Source of the DNA: Xanthomonas sp. AM6
Lineage (GTDB): Bacteria > Pseudomonadota > Gammaproteobacteria > Xanthomonadales > Xanthomonadaceae
Reading direction: 5' to 3'
NCBI RefSeq assembly: GCF_025665335.1
Contig: NZ_CP106869.1
Location: forward strand, 522,501-586,500
DNA: 64,000 nt
Shown here: in pieces, positions 57,306 to 64,000 of the stretch
How positions within the stretch are numbered: position 1 is the first letter of the stretch
Layout of the letters: each line of letters opens with the position of its first letter
The notes under the pieces: generated by a model
The model's database searches: none
Told to the model about the DNA's origin: nothing
The model's input: only the letters and a program-made list of their open reading frames with translations
Position numbers and translations under genes: made by a program

Positions 57306-57706
57306 ACACCCGCCGACCGGCCCGTGTCCGGGCCGGTCGGACGCGGCTCGGGAGCGGCGCCGACCGCTAGTCGCCGGCAATGGAACTGGTTAAGATGCCG
57401 GCACGGGGCCTGATGATCAGGCGAGTCATTCGCGAGCGGCAATGGATGCTGCACTCGCCCGAAATGCCGGAGTGGATCGCCGGCTTGCGGTTCGCCATGC
57501 GCGCATCGCCATCGCCGCCCCTGCTTTGGGGCCGGATTGCAATCCACCGTGTTCTGTCCGAAGCCGCGCCTGCGGGGAGTTGCGTCCCGCGGGTCGCGCT
57601 GTGTCCGCGATGCGCAGAGGCGGCATCGGGGGCGCCGCGTGTGGCGTGTCGGGATTTGCGGGTGGGGTTTTCCGGCTTCTTCAACGAATGACAGGATGTT
57701 CTGCAC
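57306..57706. other. intergenic region with an 11-bp hairpin
   Basis: A perfect hairpin with arms CCGACCGGCCC (57313..57323) and GGGCCGGTCGG (57330..57340) follows the lipoprotein stop by 8 nt but has no T tract. The remaining 360 nt show only noise frames; an AGGA element lies 11 nt before the next start. Confidence 0.6.
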
Positions 57707-58492
57707 ATGGCCAATGACAACAAGCTTGCCGTCGCGACCGAGGCGCCGCCCTATCCGGGCAGCGTGCTGTATCTGATCTACGGCATGGACGGGGACGGCG
57801 CGCTCTCCTACGAGATCGACAACGGCGCCGTGGCCAGCTTCTGGTGCGGCGAGCATTTCGATCTGGGCGGCAAGCACTACTACACCGGCTTCGCCTACGC
57901 CACGCCCAACAAGTACGGCAACGACGAGGAAGAGACCTTCCCGGATCCGGGCGCGGGCGTGGCGATCAGCCAGGCCACGTTCCTGCTGGTTGCGCCAGGC
58001 ACCGAGCGGCCGTGGATGCTGTTCCACGCGCAGCAGTATGTCGGCACCTTCGGCGGCTACGAGCGCGCCGATGCGGTCGACGAGAAGCGCAAGCCGCAGC
58101 AGCACGTGCTGGACAACGGCCACTTGCTGCTGGCGGTGCCGACCTCCAGCTTCGGCAACGGCGTCACCAGCCTGGGCTTTGCGCTGTTCACCTTCGATCC
58201 GGACAAGAACGACCTGGGCGACTACCAGGGCTGGGTGTACCGGGGCACGGTCGCGGCCGGCGAGGACAACGAGGCCAGCAGCGACGAAGAAGGCACGGTC
58301 CCGCACGTCTCCAGCGTCGGCACGTTGAGCTTCCAGACGGTGCCCGGCGAGCCGATGCCGGCCGTGCACGTGGCGCTGCGCGGCACCGCGATCGCCGGCC
58401 CCGGCCGCGCGCGCATGCTCGATGCGTCCGATGCGGTGGTCTATGCCTACGACCAGGCGAGCGGGCAGTACCAGCCCAAAGCAAGCGCATGA
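57707..58492 (+). CDS. signal-less paralogue of the island lipoprotein
   Basis: Protein of 261 residues, paralogous to the preceding lipoprotein along nearly its full length (LIYGMDGDGALSYEIDNGA, FDLGGKHYYTGFAYA, DPDKNDLGDYQGWVYRGT, RGTAIAGPG). It lacks the Cys signal and linker: the frame closes at TGA 57689 just upstream, so no signal was overlooked. It is therefore predicted cytoplasmic, or unexported. It might protect against the effector in the producer before export, or be a remnant. It ends before a perfect palindrome. Confidence 0.7.
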   Translation: MANDNKLAVATEAPPYPGSVLYLIYGMDGDGALSYEIDNGAVASFWCGEHFDLGGKHYYTGFAYATPNKYGNDEEETFPDPGAGVAISQATFLLVAPGTERPWMLFHAQQYVGTFGGYERADAVDEKRKPQQHVLDNGHLLLAVPTSSFGNGVTSLGFALFTFDPDKNDLGDYQGWVYRGTVAAGEDNEASSDEEGTVPHVSSVGTLSFQTVPGEPMPAVHVALRGTAIAGPGRARMLDASDAVVYAYDQASGQYQPKASA

Positions 58493-58496
58493 ATCC

Positions 58497-58530
58497 GCCG
58501 GCGCGCCGATCCGCGGATCGGCGCGCCGGC
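58497..58530. repeat. 34-nt perfect palindrome
   Basis: Seventeen-nt arms read identically on both strands (centre CCGCGG at 58511..58516). It starts 5 nt after the preceding stop and has no T tract, so it may be a transcription or mRNA stability hairpin, not a simple terminator. Confidence 0.85.
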
Positions 58531-58660
58531 AGCAGCAAGAACCGCACTACCCGCAGTCCCCGAATTGTTTTGTTGACCGCGCACTAACAAGCTCACGGAC
58601 GAGCTCGGTTGACCTTGTCGGCGCACGTCGCCGTATATCAACCTCAAGGAGTAACACGAG

Positions 58661-60628
58661 ATGGCACGCGATTACACGAAAGCCGAGAACCTCGACATCA
58701 TCGAGCGAGAGGCCAAGGAACGCCACATTCCGGTCGACGATTTCATGCGCTTCGCCTATATCGAAACCGGCGGCAAGTTCGACGAGCAGGCCAGCCGCGG
58801 CCCCAACAGCGCCAAGGGCCTGTTCCAGTTCACCCCTGGCACCGCCGAAGCCTATGGCATCCGCGGCCGCGAGCTGGATGCGGTGGCCAACACCGACGCG
58901 GCGGCGCGCCTGTACCAGGACAACCAGCGGTCGTTGACCCGGCAGCACGACCGCGACCACCGCCCGTACCTGTCCGGCAAGCCGCAGCCCGATGGCCTGG
59001 ACATGTACATGGCGCACCAGCAGGGCGCCGGCGGCTACCGTTCGATCCAGGCCGCCGTGGCCACCGGCAGCTTCGCGCGCGAAGACACGCGTTCGAACAT
59101 CCTCAACAACGTGCCACGCGAAAAGGATGCGGCCGGCGCCAGGCAGTTCGAGGCCTACACCGGTTCCTCGCTGGCCGAGTTCAAGAAAATGTCCGACCAG
59201 GACATGGCCAAGACCTTCCTGAAGTACTGGGACACCAAGTTCGACCACATCGCGATCCCGGAAAAGGGCATCAAGCCGGTCGCCGAGGGCCAGGCCCAGC
59301 AGGCCGCCGCGCCGGCGCGCACGCAGGCGCAGCCGGCCGCGGCCGCCAATCAGGGCGACCACGACGGGATCAAGCTCACCGCCGCGCACGCGATGGGCGT
59401 CAAGTACGACGACGTGCAGTACGCGATCAACATCAAGGGCCACAAGCTCTACCACCCCGGCGTGGACGGCAAGCACCTGGAGCAGGGCTACATCGATTGC
59501 TCCGGCTGGGTGTCCGAGTTGCAGAACGCCACGATGCGGGAGATCAACCAGAAGGCCGGCCGCGACGTCTTCGGTCGCCAGGACATGCTGGCGCAGGGCA
59601 TGAACGGCTCCGGCGGCATCGTCAAGAAGGCATTCGACAGTTCCGGCGTGCTGCTGCAGGGCCAGGACGTGTTCAAGCCCGGCGCGCTGAAGGAAGGCAT
59701 GGTGATCGGCGTGGACGCCGGCAACACCAAGCACGAGCACTGGAAGGGCATCGACCACATCCTGATGGTGGTGCGCGACCCGAAGAGCGGCGAGTTGCAG
59801 GTCAGCCAGTCCAGCGGCAGCAAGGGCGTGAACACCATGCCGCTGGACGATTACCTGGCCGCCAACAAGAACGCCAAGCTGTTCGCCTCCGACCCGCTGG
59901 CCAAGGCGCGCGACCTGCTGCAGGACCGGCAGCAGACGCAGTCGCAGGACCACAGCAAGGGCCAGGATGCGCGCACGTCGCTGAAGCCGGGCGAGCAGGG
60001 CCCGGACGTGAAGGCGATGCAGCAGAGCCTGATCGAGCTCGGCATCAAGGACAACAGCGGCAAGCTGCTGAGTGGCACCGGCTACTACGGCGACAGGACC
60101 AAGGAAGTGGTGGCCAACCTGCAGCGCGAGAAGGGCATCGAGCCGACCGGCATCGCCGACAAGGTCACGCTCGAGGCGCTGAGCAAGCTGCAGGCGCAGA
60201 GCAAGACCGGCGCCGAGGCCAAGGCGGCCAATCCGGCCGTGGCCGAAGCGCAGCGCGCCGACAATCCGCTGTTCAAGCAGGCGGTGGAGCAGTTGCAGAA
60301 GCATGGGCCGAACGGCGGCTTCAACAGCCGCGAGGAAATGCAGCGCGCGGCCGGGCAGGTGGCGTTCGAGGCTAAGGTCGGCGGCATGTCGCGCATCGAC
60401 GACGTGGTGCACAGCACCGACGGCAAGGGCCTGATCGCGGTCGAGCGCAACCCGAACAACCCGCACGACGTGAACCGCGCCTACGTGGACAAGCAGCATG
60501 CCGCGACGGTGCCGCTGGAGCAGAGCCAGCAGCAGCTGGCGGCCGAGACCCAGCGGCAGGCGCAGGAGCAGCAGGCCCAGGATCAGCAGCGCACCCAGGC
60601 GCAGTCGACGCAGTCGCCGACGCGCTGA
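58661..60628 (+). CDS. XVIPCD-type T4SS effector: lytic transglycosylase, NlpC/P60-like and peptidoglycan-binding domains
   Basis: Predicted antibacterial effector, 655 residues, without a signal peptide. The N-terminal lysozyme-like domain has a catalytic Glu in AYIETGGKFDEQASRG (near 35) and GLFQFTPGTAEAYG, the SLT pattern. A second domain has the cysteine of YIDCSGWVSELQN (near 280) and a His in GIDHILMVVRD (near 366), NlpC/P60- or CHAP-like. A peptidoglycan-binding type 1 domain follows (about 440-511, LKPGEQGPDVKAMQQSLIEL). Residues 535-655 are an XVIPCD-like tail ending in a Gln-rich stretch (GMSRIDDVVHS, VERNPNNP, VPLEQSQQQLA), the signal for VirD4 recognition in Xanthomonas. AAGGAG precedes the ATG. 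Confidence 0.85.
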   Translation: MARDYTKAENLDIIEREAKERHIPVDDFMRFAYIETGGKFDEQASRGPNSAKGLFQFTPGTAEAYGIRGRELDAVANTDAAARLYQDNQRSLTRQHDRDHRPYLSGKPQPDGLDMYMAHQQGAGGYRSIQAAVATGSFAREDTRSNILNNVPREKDAAGARQFEAYTGSSLAEFKKMSDQDMAKTFLKYWDTKFDHIAIPEKGIKPVAEGQAQQAAAPARTQAQPAAAANQGDHDGIKLTAAHAMGVKYDDVQYAINIKGHKLYHPGVDGKHLEQGYIDCSGWVSELQNATMREINQKAGRDVFGRQDMLAQGMNGSGGIVKKAFDSSGVLLQGQDVFKPGALKEGMVIGVDAGNTKHEHWKGIDHILMVVRDPKSGELQVSQSSGSKGVNTMPLDDYLAANKNAKLFASDPLAKARDLLQDRQQTQSQDHSKGQDARTSLKPGEQGPDVKAMQQSLIELGIKDNSGKLLSGTGYYGDRTKEVVANLQREKGIEPTGIADKVTLEALSKLQAQSKTGAEAKAANPAVAEAQRADNPLFKQAVEQLQKHGPNGGFNSREEMQRAAGQVAFEAKVGGMSRIDDVVHSTDGKGLIAVERNPNNPHDVNRAYVDKQHAATVPLEQSQQQLAAETQRQAQEQQAQDQQRTQAQSTQSPTR

Positions 60629-60675
60629 TCCACGCCGCCGCAGCGGCTGCCGCCGACAGCGATGTCGGACGGCAG
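60288..60675 (+). repeat. copy 1 of an XVIPCD-end DNA duplication
   Basis: The 3' end of this effector gene and about 45 nt of the downstream spacer are near-identical to 62487..62870. Identity covers the tail codons (REEMQRAAGQVAFEAK, SQQQLAAETQRQAQEQ), the stop codon and the GCAGCGGCTGCCGCCGACAG spacer motif. Confidence 0.8.
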
Positions 60676-60856
60676 CCGATATCGGCGCTCATCGATCGTT
60701 GGGCGTCCGACAGGTGCTTCGCTTGCTGGCGCCGCATGTCGGCCTGCAAGTGCACGTTCGCGTTGCGACCACGCGCCGCGCTCGGATGGACACGGTATCG
60801 ACGATCGTTTAGAACTGCGCTCCCGCATACGCATCACGACAAGGCGAATTCCGACA

Positions 60857-61405
60857 ATGGCCATGCTCAAGGTTCTCCATGTTTCCTGCCTGCTGGCGCT
60901 ATGCGGAGTGACCGCGGCGTGCAACGGTGGCGCGTCCGCTCCGGCGGCGACCGCCGCCGATGCTCCCGCACCCGCAACCGCGCCGGCAGCGGCGCCGCCT
61001 GCCGGCGATGCAGCGGCGGCAAGCCCGCAACCGTCGGGCCCGCAGGCTTCCCAGGCGCAGGCTGCGGCCGCGCCATCATCCACCTCAGGAGCGACACCCG
61101 TGCTGCGACCGTCCTATGACGAATGCATCAGCGCCGCCGCAGGCGCGACACCTGCGATGCAGGACTGCATCGCCGCCGAATACGAGTACCAGGATGGCCG
61201 CCTGAACACGGTCTACAAGGCGTTGATGGCCAAGCTGGGCGAGGACGAACAGAAGACGCTGCGCGAGCAGCAACGCAAGTGGATCGCCGATCGCGACGAG
61301 AAGTGTTTCTACGATCCGGACAGCGGCCAGGCCGGGCGCCTGGACGCCGCCGAGTGCCGTCTCGACATGACGGCGAATCGGGCCGACGAACTGGAAGCGC
61401 GCTGA
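60857..61405 (+). CDS. LprI-type (DUF1311) lysozyme-inhibitor lipoprotein, probable immunity protein
   Basis: Protein of 182 residues. The signal ends in lipobox TAAC (VTAACNGG); an Ala/Pro/Gln linker (about 25-85) leads to a DUF1311/LprI domain with DECISAA, MQDCIAAEYEYQDGRLN, LREQQRKWIADRDEKC and EAAECRLDMT-like features. Four cysteines are present in the domain. LprI-type proteins inhibit lysozymes in the periplasm. Its place just upstream of a lysozyme-like effector strongly suggests the cognate immunity lipoprotein. The ATG at 60857 has only weak GGCGAA upstream. Confidence 0.85.
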   Translation: MAMLKVLHVSCLLALCGVTAACNGGASAPAATAADAPAPATAPAAAPPAGDAAAASPQPSGPQASQAQAAAAPSSTSGATPVLRPSYDECISAAAGATPAMQDCIAAEYEYQDGRLNTVYKALMAKLGEDEQKTLREQQRKWIADRDEKCFYDPDSGQAGRLDAAECRLDMTANRADELEAR

Positions 61406-61455
61406 TCGCTGCGCGGCTTTCTTGCAATGCGACTTTCTAGACAAGGAGATGGACG

Positions 61456-62826
61456 ATGAGCGACAAGGATTGGGAACTGGGTCAGACCTCCAAGCACTAC
61501 GAGACCGGCGGACGCGGCGCGAGCACGGTGTCCTCGGGCATCGATGATCCCGGCGGCGTGTCCTACGGCTCGTACCAGATGACCTCGCAGGTCAAGACCA
61601 AGGAAGGCAAGGTCATCGTCGGAGGAACCGTTGCGGCCTTCGTCAAGGACAGCAAGTACGCCGACGACTTCGCCGGCCTGAAGCCCGGCTCGGCCGAGTT
61701 CAGCGCGAAGTGGAAGGAACTGGCCAAGACCGACGACAGCTTCGCGCAGGAGCAACACGACTACATCAAGCGCACGCATTACGACAAGCTGGTGGACCGG
61801 CTGCAGGACAAGGGCATGGACCTGTCCGGCCGCGGCCCGGCGGTGCAGGATGCGCTGTGGAGCACCGCGGTCCAGTACGGCCCGGGCAGCGACAAGAAGC
61901 CGGGCGGATCGGGCGTGTTCCTGAAGGGCATCGAAGAGAAGTTCGGCAAGGACTACGACCTGTCCAAGCTTTCCGACAAGGACATCGTCGGCGCGGTGCA
62001 GGACTACAAGGCCGAGCACGTCAAGGAGCTGTTCCCGCGGGTGGAGAAGCAGAAGACCCTGGATTCGCTGAAGAACCGCGCCGAGAACGAGAAGGCGGAC
62101 CTGCTCGAACTGGCCGACCCGAGCAAGAAGATCGGCAAGCCGAGCGAACAGTCCGGCACGCACCACGACCGGGCCGCGCCGGACAAGTCCCGCAGCAACA
62201 GCCCGCATGCGGAGAACGGCGACGGCGTGCTGAAGCGCAACGAGCAGGGCCCTGCGGTGAAGGACCTGCAGGAGAAGCTCTCCAAGCTCGGCTACATGGA
62301 CGCGAAGGACGCCGTCGGCACCTACGGTCCGAAGACCGAGGCGGCGGTGGAGAAATTCCAGCAGGACCACCGCCTCAAGGGCGTGGACGGCAAGGCCGGC
62401 CCGGAGACGCTCGCCGCCATCGACAAGAACCTGCAGAAGCAGCAGGGCGTGGAACAGCTGCGCCGCGACAATCCGATGTTCGACCAGGCGGTCAAGCAAC
62501 TGGAGAAGCAGGGCCCGAACGGCGGCTTCGGCAGCCGCGAGGAGATGCAGCGCGCGGCCGGGCAGGTGGCGTTCGAGGCCAAGCTGAGCGGCATGTCGCG
62601 CATCGACGACCTGGTGCACAGCACCGACGGCAAGGGCATGATCGCGGTGGAGCGCAACCCGAACAATCCGCTCGACGTGAACCGCGCCTACGTGGACCGG
62701 CAGCAGGCCGCCGCGGTGCCGCTGGAGCAGAGCCAGCAGCAGCTGGCCGCCGAGACCCAGCGCCAGGCGCAGGAGCAGACCCAGGAGCAGCAGCGCACCC
62801 AGACGCAGTCGCCGCCGACGCGTTGA
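61456..62826 (+). CDS. XVIPCD-type T4SS effector: lysozyme/chitosanase-like hydrolase with peptidoglycan-binding domain
   Basis: Predicted antibacterial effector, 456 residues, no signal. The N-terminal 200 residues open KHYETGGRGASTVSSG and GGVSYGSYQMTS, a pattern of chitosanase-like lysozyme domains seen in phage-tail- and VgrG-related proteins, with the Glu near 16 as likely acid. A peptidoglycan-binding domain (about 257-322, LKRNEQGPAVKDLQEKLSKLG) and an XVIPCD-like tail (about 338-456) follow. A Gln-rich end matches the first effector. AAGGAG lies 7 nt before the ATG. It should cut murein glycan strands in a rival's periplasm; the upstream LprI protein would protect the producer. Confidence 0.85.
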   Translation: MSDKDWELGQTSKHYETGGRGASTVSSGIDDPGGVSYGSYQMTSQVKTKEGKVIVGGTVAAFVKDSKYADDFAGLKPGSAEFSAKWKELAKTDDSFAQEQHDYIKRTHYDKLVDRLQDKGMDLSGRGPAVQDALWSTAVQYGPGSDKKPGGSGVFLKGIEEKFGKDYDLSKLSDKDIVGAVQDYKAEHVKELFPRVEKQKTLDSLKNRAENEKADLLELADPSKKIGKPSEQSGTHHDRAAPDKSRSNSPHAENGDGVLKRNEQGPAVKDLQEKLSKLGYMDAKDAVGTYGPKTEAAVEKFQQDHRLKGVDGKAGPETLAAIDKNLQKQQGVEQLRRDNPMFDQAVKQLEKQGPNGGFGSREEMQRAAGQVAFEAKLSGMSRIDDLVHSTDGKGMIAVERNPNNPLDVNRAYVDRQQAAAVPLEQSQQQLAAETQRQAQEQTQEQQRTQTQSPPTR

Positions 62827-62870
62827 TCCGTGCCGCAGCGGCTGCCGCCGACAGCGATGTCGACGGCGGC
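62487..62870 (+). repeat. copy 2 of the XVIPCD-end DNA duplication
   Basis: Near-identical to 60288..60675, through the stop codon into the spacer. The shared DNA would allow recombination and swapping of effector toxin domains. Confidence 0.8.
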
Positions 62871-63224
62871 CGCTGCCGGTTCGGTGGAGCGGCGGGCCAG
62901 CCGCTGCATGTAGTTCCAACGGTTGATTGGCGTGCGGATGCCGGTCGCTGCATCGACCGGCATGCAGGATGTGCTGGCACCGATCGATACCGCGCTGAAG
63001 TGATCCGGCGCTGCATCGATGTGCATCCTCGCGGTGCTGAAGCAGCCGCGACGTCGAATTTTCGCTGCGTGAGCGAAGCAGGCATGGCGGCGCCCGCCTG
63101 CCGGTGCCGATGTCGAGGCACCTTCCAGCGCAGCGACTCGCCAGTTGGGCGACCTGCCCGACGCGTCCTCTCCAATCCAACGGCGCATGCGGGCCGTCCT
63201 GTCGCGATGGCCTATGCTGCACAG
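62827..63224. other. intergenic region after the second effector
   Basis: Contains the end of the duplicated spacer (to 62870), a hairpin with arms ATGCCGGTCG (62938..62947) and CGACCGGCAT (62954..62963), and a smaller hairpin TTCGCT/AGCGAA at 63061..63077. Neither has a T tract. No gene is seen. Confidence 0.7.
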
Positions 63225-64000
63225 ATGCCGCACACCGCCGCCGCCACTCCGCATCCCGTGCCGCTTCGTAGCCGCTGGACACCGCCTGCGCGATGGGCCG
63301 CGCGCGCAGTGTTGGGCGCATGCGTCGCCGTCTGGGCGGGCGGCGCGATGGGCGCGGCGGCCAGCCCGGTCCTGTCCCCGGCGACCACACCCGCGCAAGC
63401 CGGGCTGGTGGACGTGCACGCCGTCGCGCCGGAGATCGCGCTGGACATCCGCTATGCCGGCCACGACAACTTCACCGGCCGCCCGGTGCCCGGCTACGAC
63501 GCGCCGAAGTGCTACCTGCTGGCACCGGTCGCGCAGGCGCTGGCGCGGGTGCAGCAGGCGCTGCGCGCCGAGGGCTACCGCCTGCAGGTGTTCGACTGCT
63601 ACCGGCCGCACCGCGCGGTGCGCGCCTTCGTGGCCTGGGCGGGCGACCTCGGCGACCAGATCGCCAAGGCGCGCTACTACCCGCACCTGGACAAGCGCGT
63701 GCTGCTCGGCGACTACATCGCCGAGACCTCCGGCCACAGCCGCGGCGCCACCGTGGACCTGGGCCTGCTCGATTGCCGCAGCGGCCAGTGCGCGCCGCTG
63801 GACATGGGCACCGGCTTCGATTTCTTCGACCCGGCCGCGCATACCGACGCGCCCGGCATCGGTGCCGCTGCGCGCGCGAACCGCCAGCGCCTGCTGCGCG
63901 CGATGGCCGCGCAGGGCTTCGCCAACTATCCGCTGGAATGGTGGCACTACACCTTCCAGCCCGAGCCCAGTCCCGGCACCGCCTACGACGTACCGGTACG
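63225..64000 (+). CDS. VanX-type D-Ala-D-Ala dipeptidase, 3' end outside window
   Basis: At least 258 residues; the frame runs open off the window edge. A basic N-terminus and hydrophobic stretch (AVLGACVAVWAGGAMGAAAS) form a signal or anchor, so it is exported. The zinc and catalytic elements of the M15D family are SGHSRGATVDLGLLD near 168-177 (His and Asp ligands) and PLEWWHYTF near 236-242 (Glu and His); YRPHRAVRAF provides the arginine. It should cleave D-Ala-D-Ala or related murein tail dipeptides. An in-frame ATG at 63207 is an alternative start. Confidence 0.9.
   Translation, partial: MPHTAAATPHPVPLRSRWTPPARWAARAVLGACVAVWAGGAMGAAASPVLSPATTPAQAGLVDVHAVAPEIALDIRYAGHDNFTGRPVPGYDAPKCYLLAPVAQALARVQQALRAEGYRLQVFDCYRPHRAVRAFVAWAGDLGDQIAKARYYPHLDKRVLLGDYIAETSGHSRGATVDLGLLDCRSGQCAPLDMGTGFDFFDPAAHTDAPGIGAAARANRQRLLRAMAAQGFANYPLEWWHYTFQPEPSPGTAYDVPV

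Overview
The window is high-GC gammaproteobacterial chromosomal DNA. The gene content points to Xanthomonas or a close relative in the Xanthomonadaceae. The pointers are the 16S-tRNA-Ala-tRNA-Ile-23S-5S arrangement, a full aa3 oxidase cluster, a DUF1820 gene, REP-like intergenic palindromes and two proteins ending in an XVIPCD-type domain. These assignments come from reading motifs; no database search was possible.

Layout. 1-3545: end of an rRNA operon (tRNA-Ala end, tRNA-Ile, 23S, 5S, terminator). 3596-5481: a frameshifted PepSY-like gene and a zinc alcohol dehydrogenase. 5788-13568: envelope and protease genes (M28 lipoprotein peptidase, a secreted 18-residue-repeat protein, EnvC, a carboxyl-terminal processing protease, a 2-hydroxyacid dehydrogenase, DUF1820, rhomboid protease). 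13802-18701: FadL-type porin and PutA. 18939-27961: cytochrome aa3 oxidase subunits with assembly and heme A genes (coxB, coxA, a 43-residue protein, cox11, coxC, surf1, Sco-like, ctaA, ctaB). 28035-36000: SBF-type transporter, a lipase, then dnaG, brkB, yqeY and rpsU facing tsaD-folB. 36068-42374: ATP-grasp/alpha-E pair, GH3 glycosidase, sugar dehydrogenase. 42744-44396: small stress-like and membrane proteins.

44601-56260 holds genes that read together as a murein-peptide acquisition and catabolism locus: amino acid permease, L,D-transpeptidase-fold protein, RpiR regulator, dipeptide epimerase and NlpC/P60 peptidase on one strand, and a TonB-dependent receptor, penicillin-binding-type serine hydrolase and amidase lipoprotein divergently on the other, with a repeat-rich region between them.

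56391-62826 looks like an antibacterial type IV secretion effector and immunity island. It has two multidomain peptidoglycan hydrolases, each with a peptidoglycan-binding domain and a C-terminal XVIPCD-like tail. They are interleaved with two paralogous proteins of unknown fold (one lipoprotein, one without a signal) and an LprI-type lysozyme-inhibitor lipoprotein. The two effector 3' ends are near-identical at DNA level past the stop codons. No T4SS structural genes are in the window. The window ends inside a VanX-type D-Ala-D-Ala dipeptidase gene.
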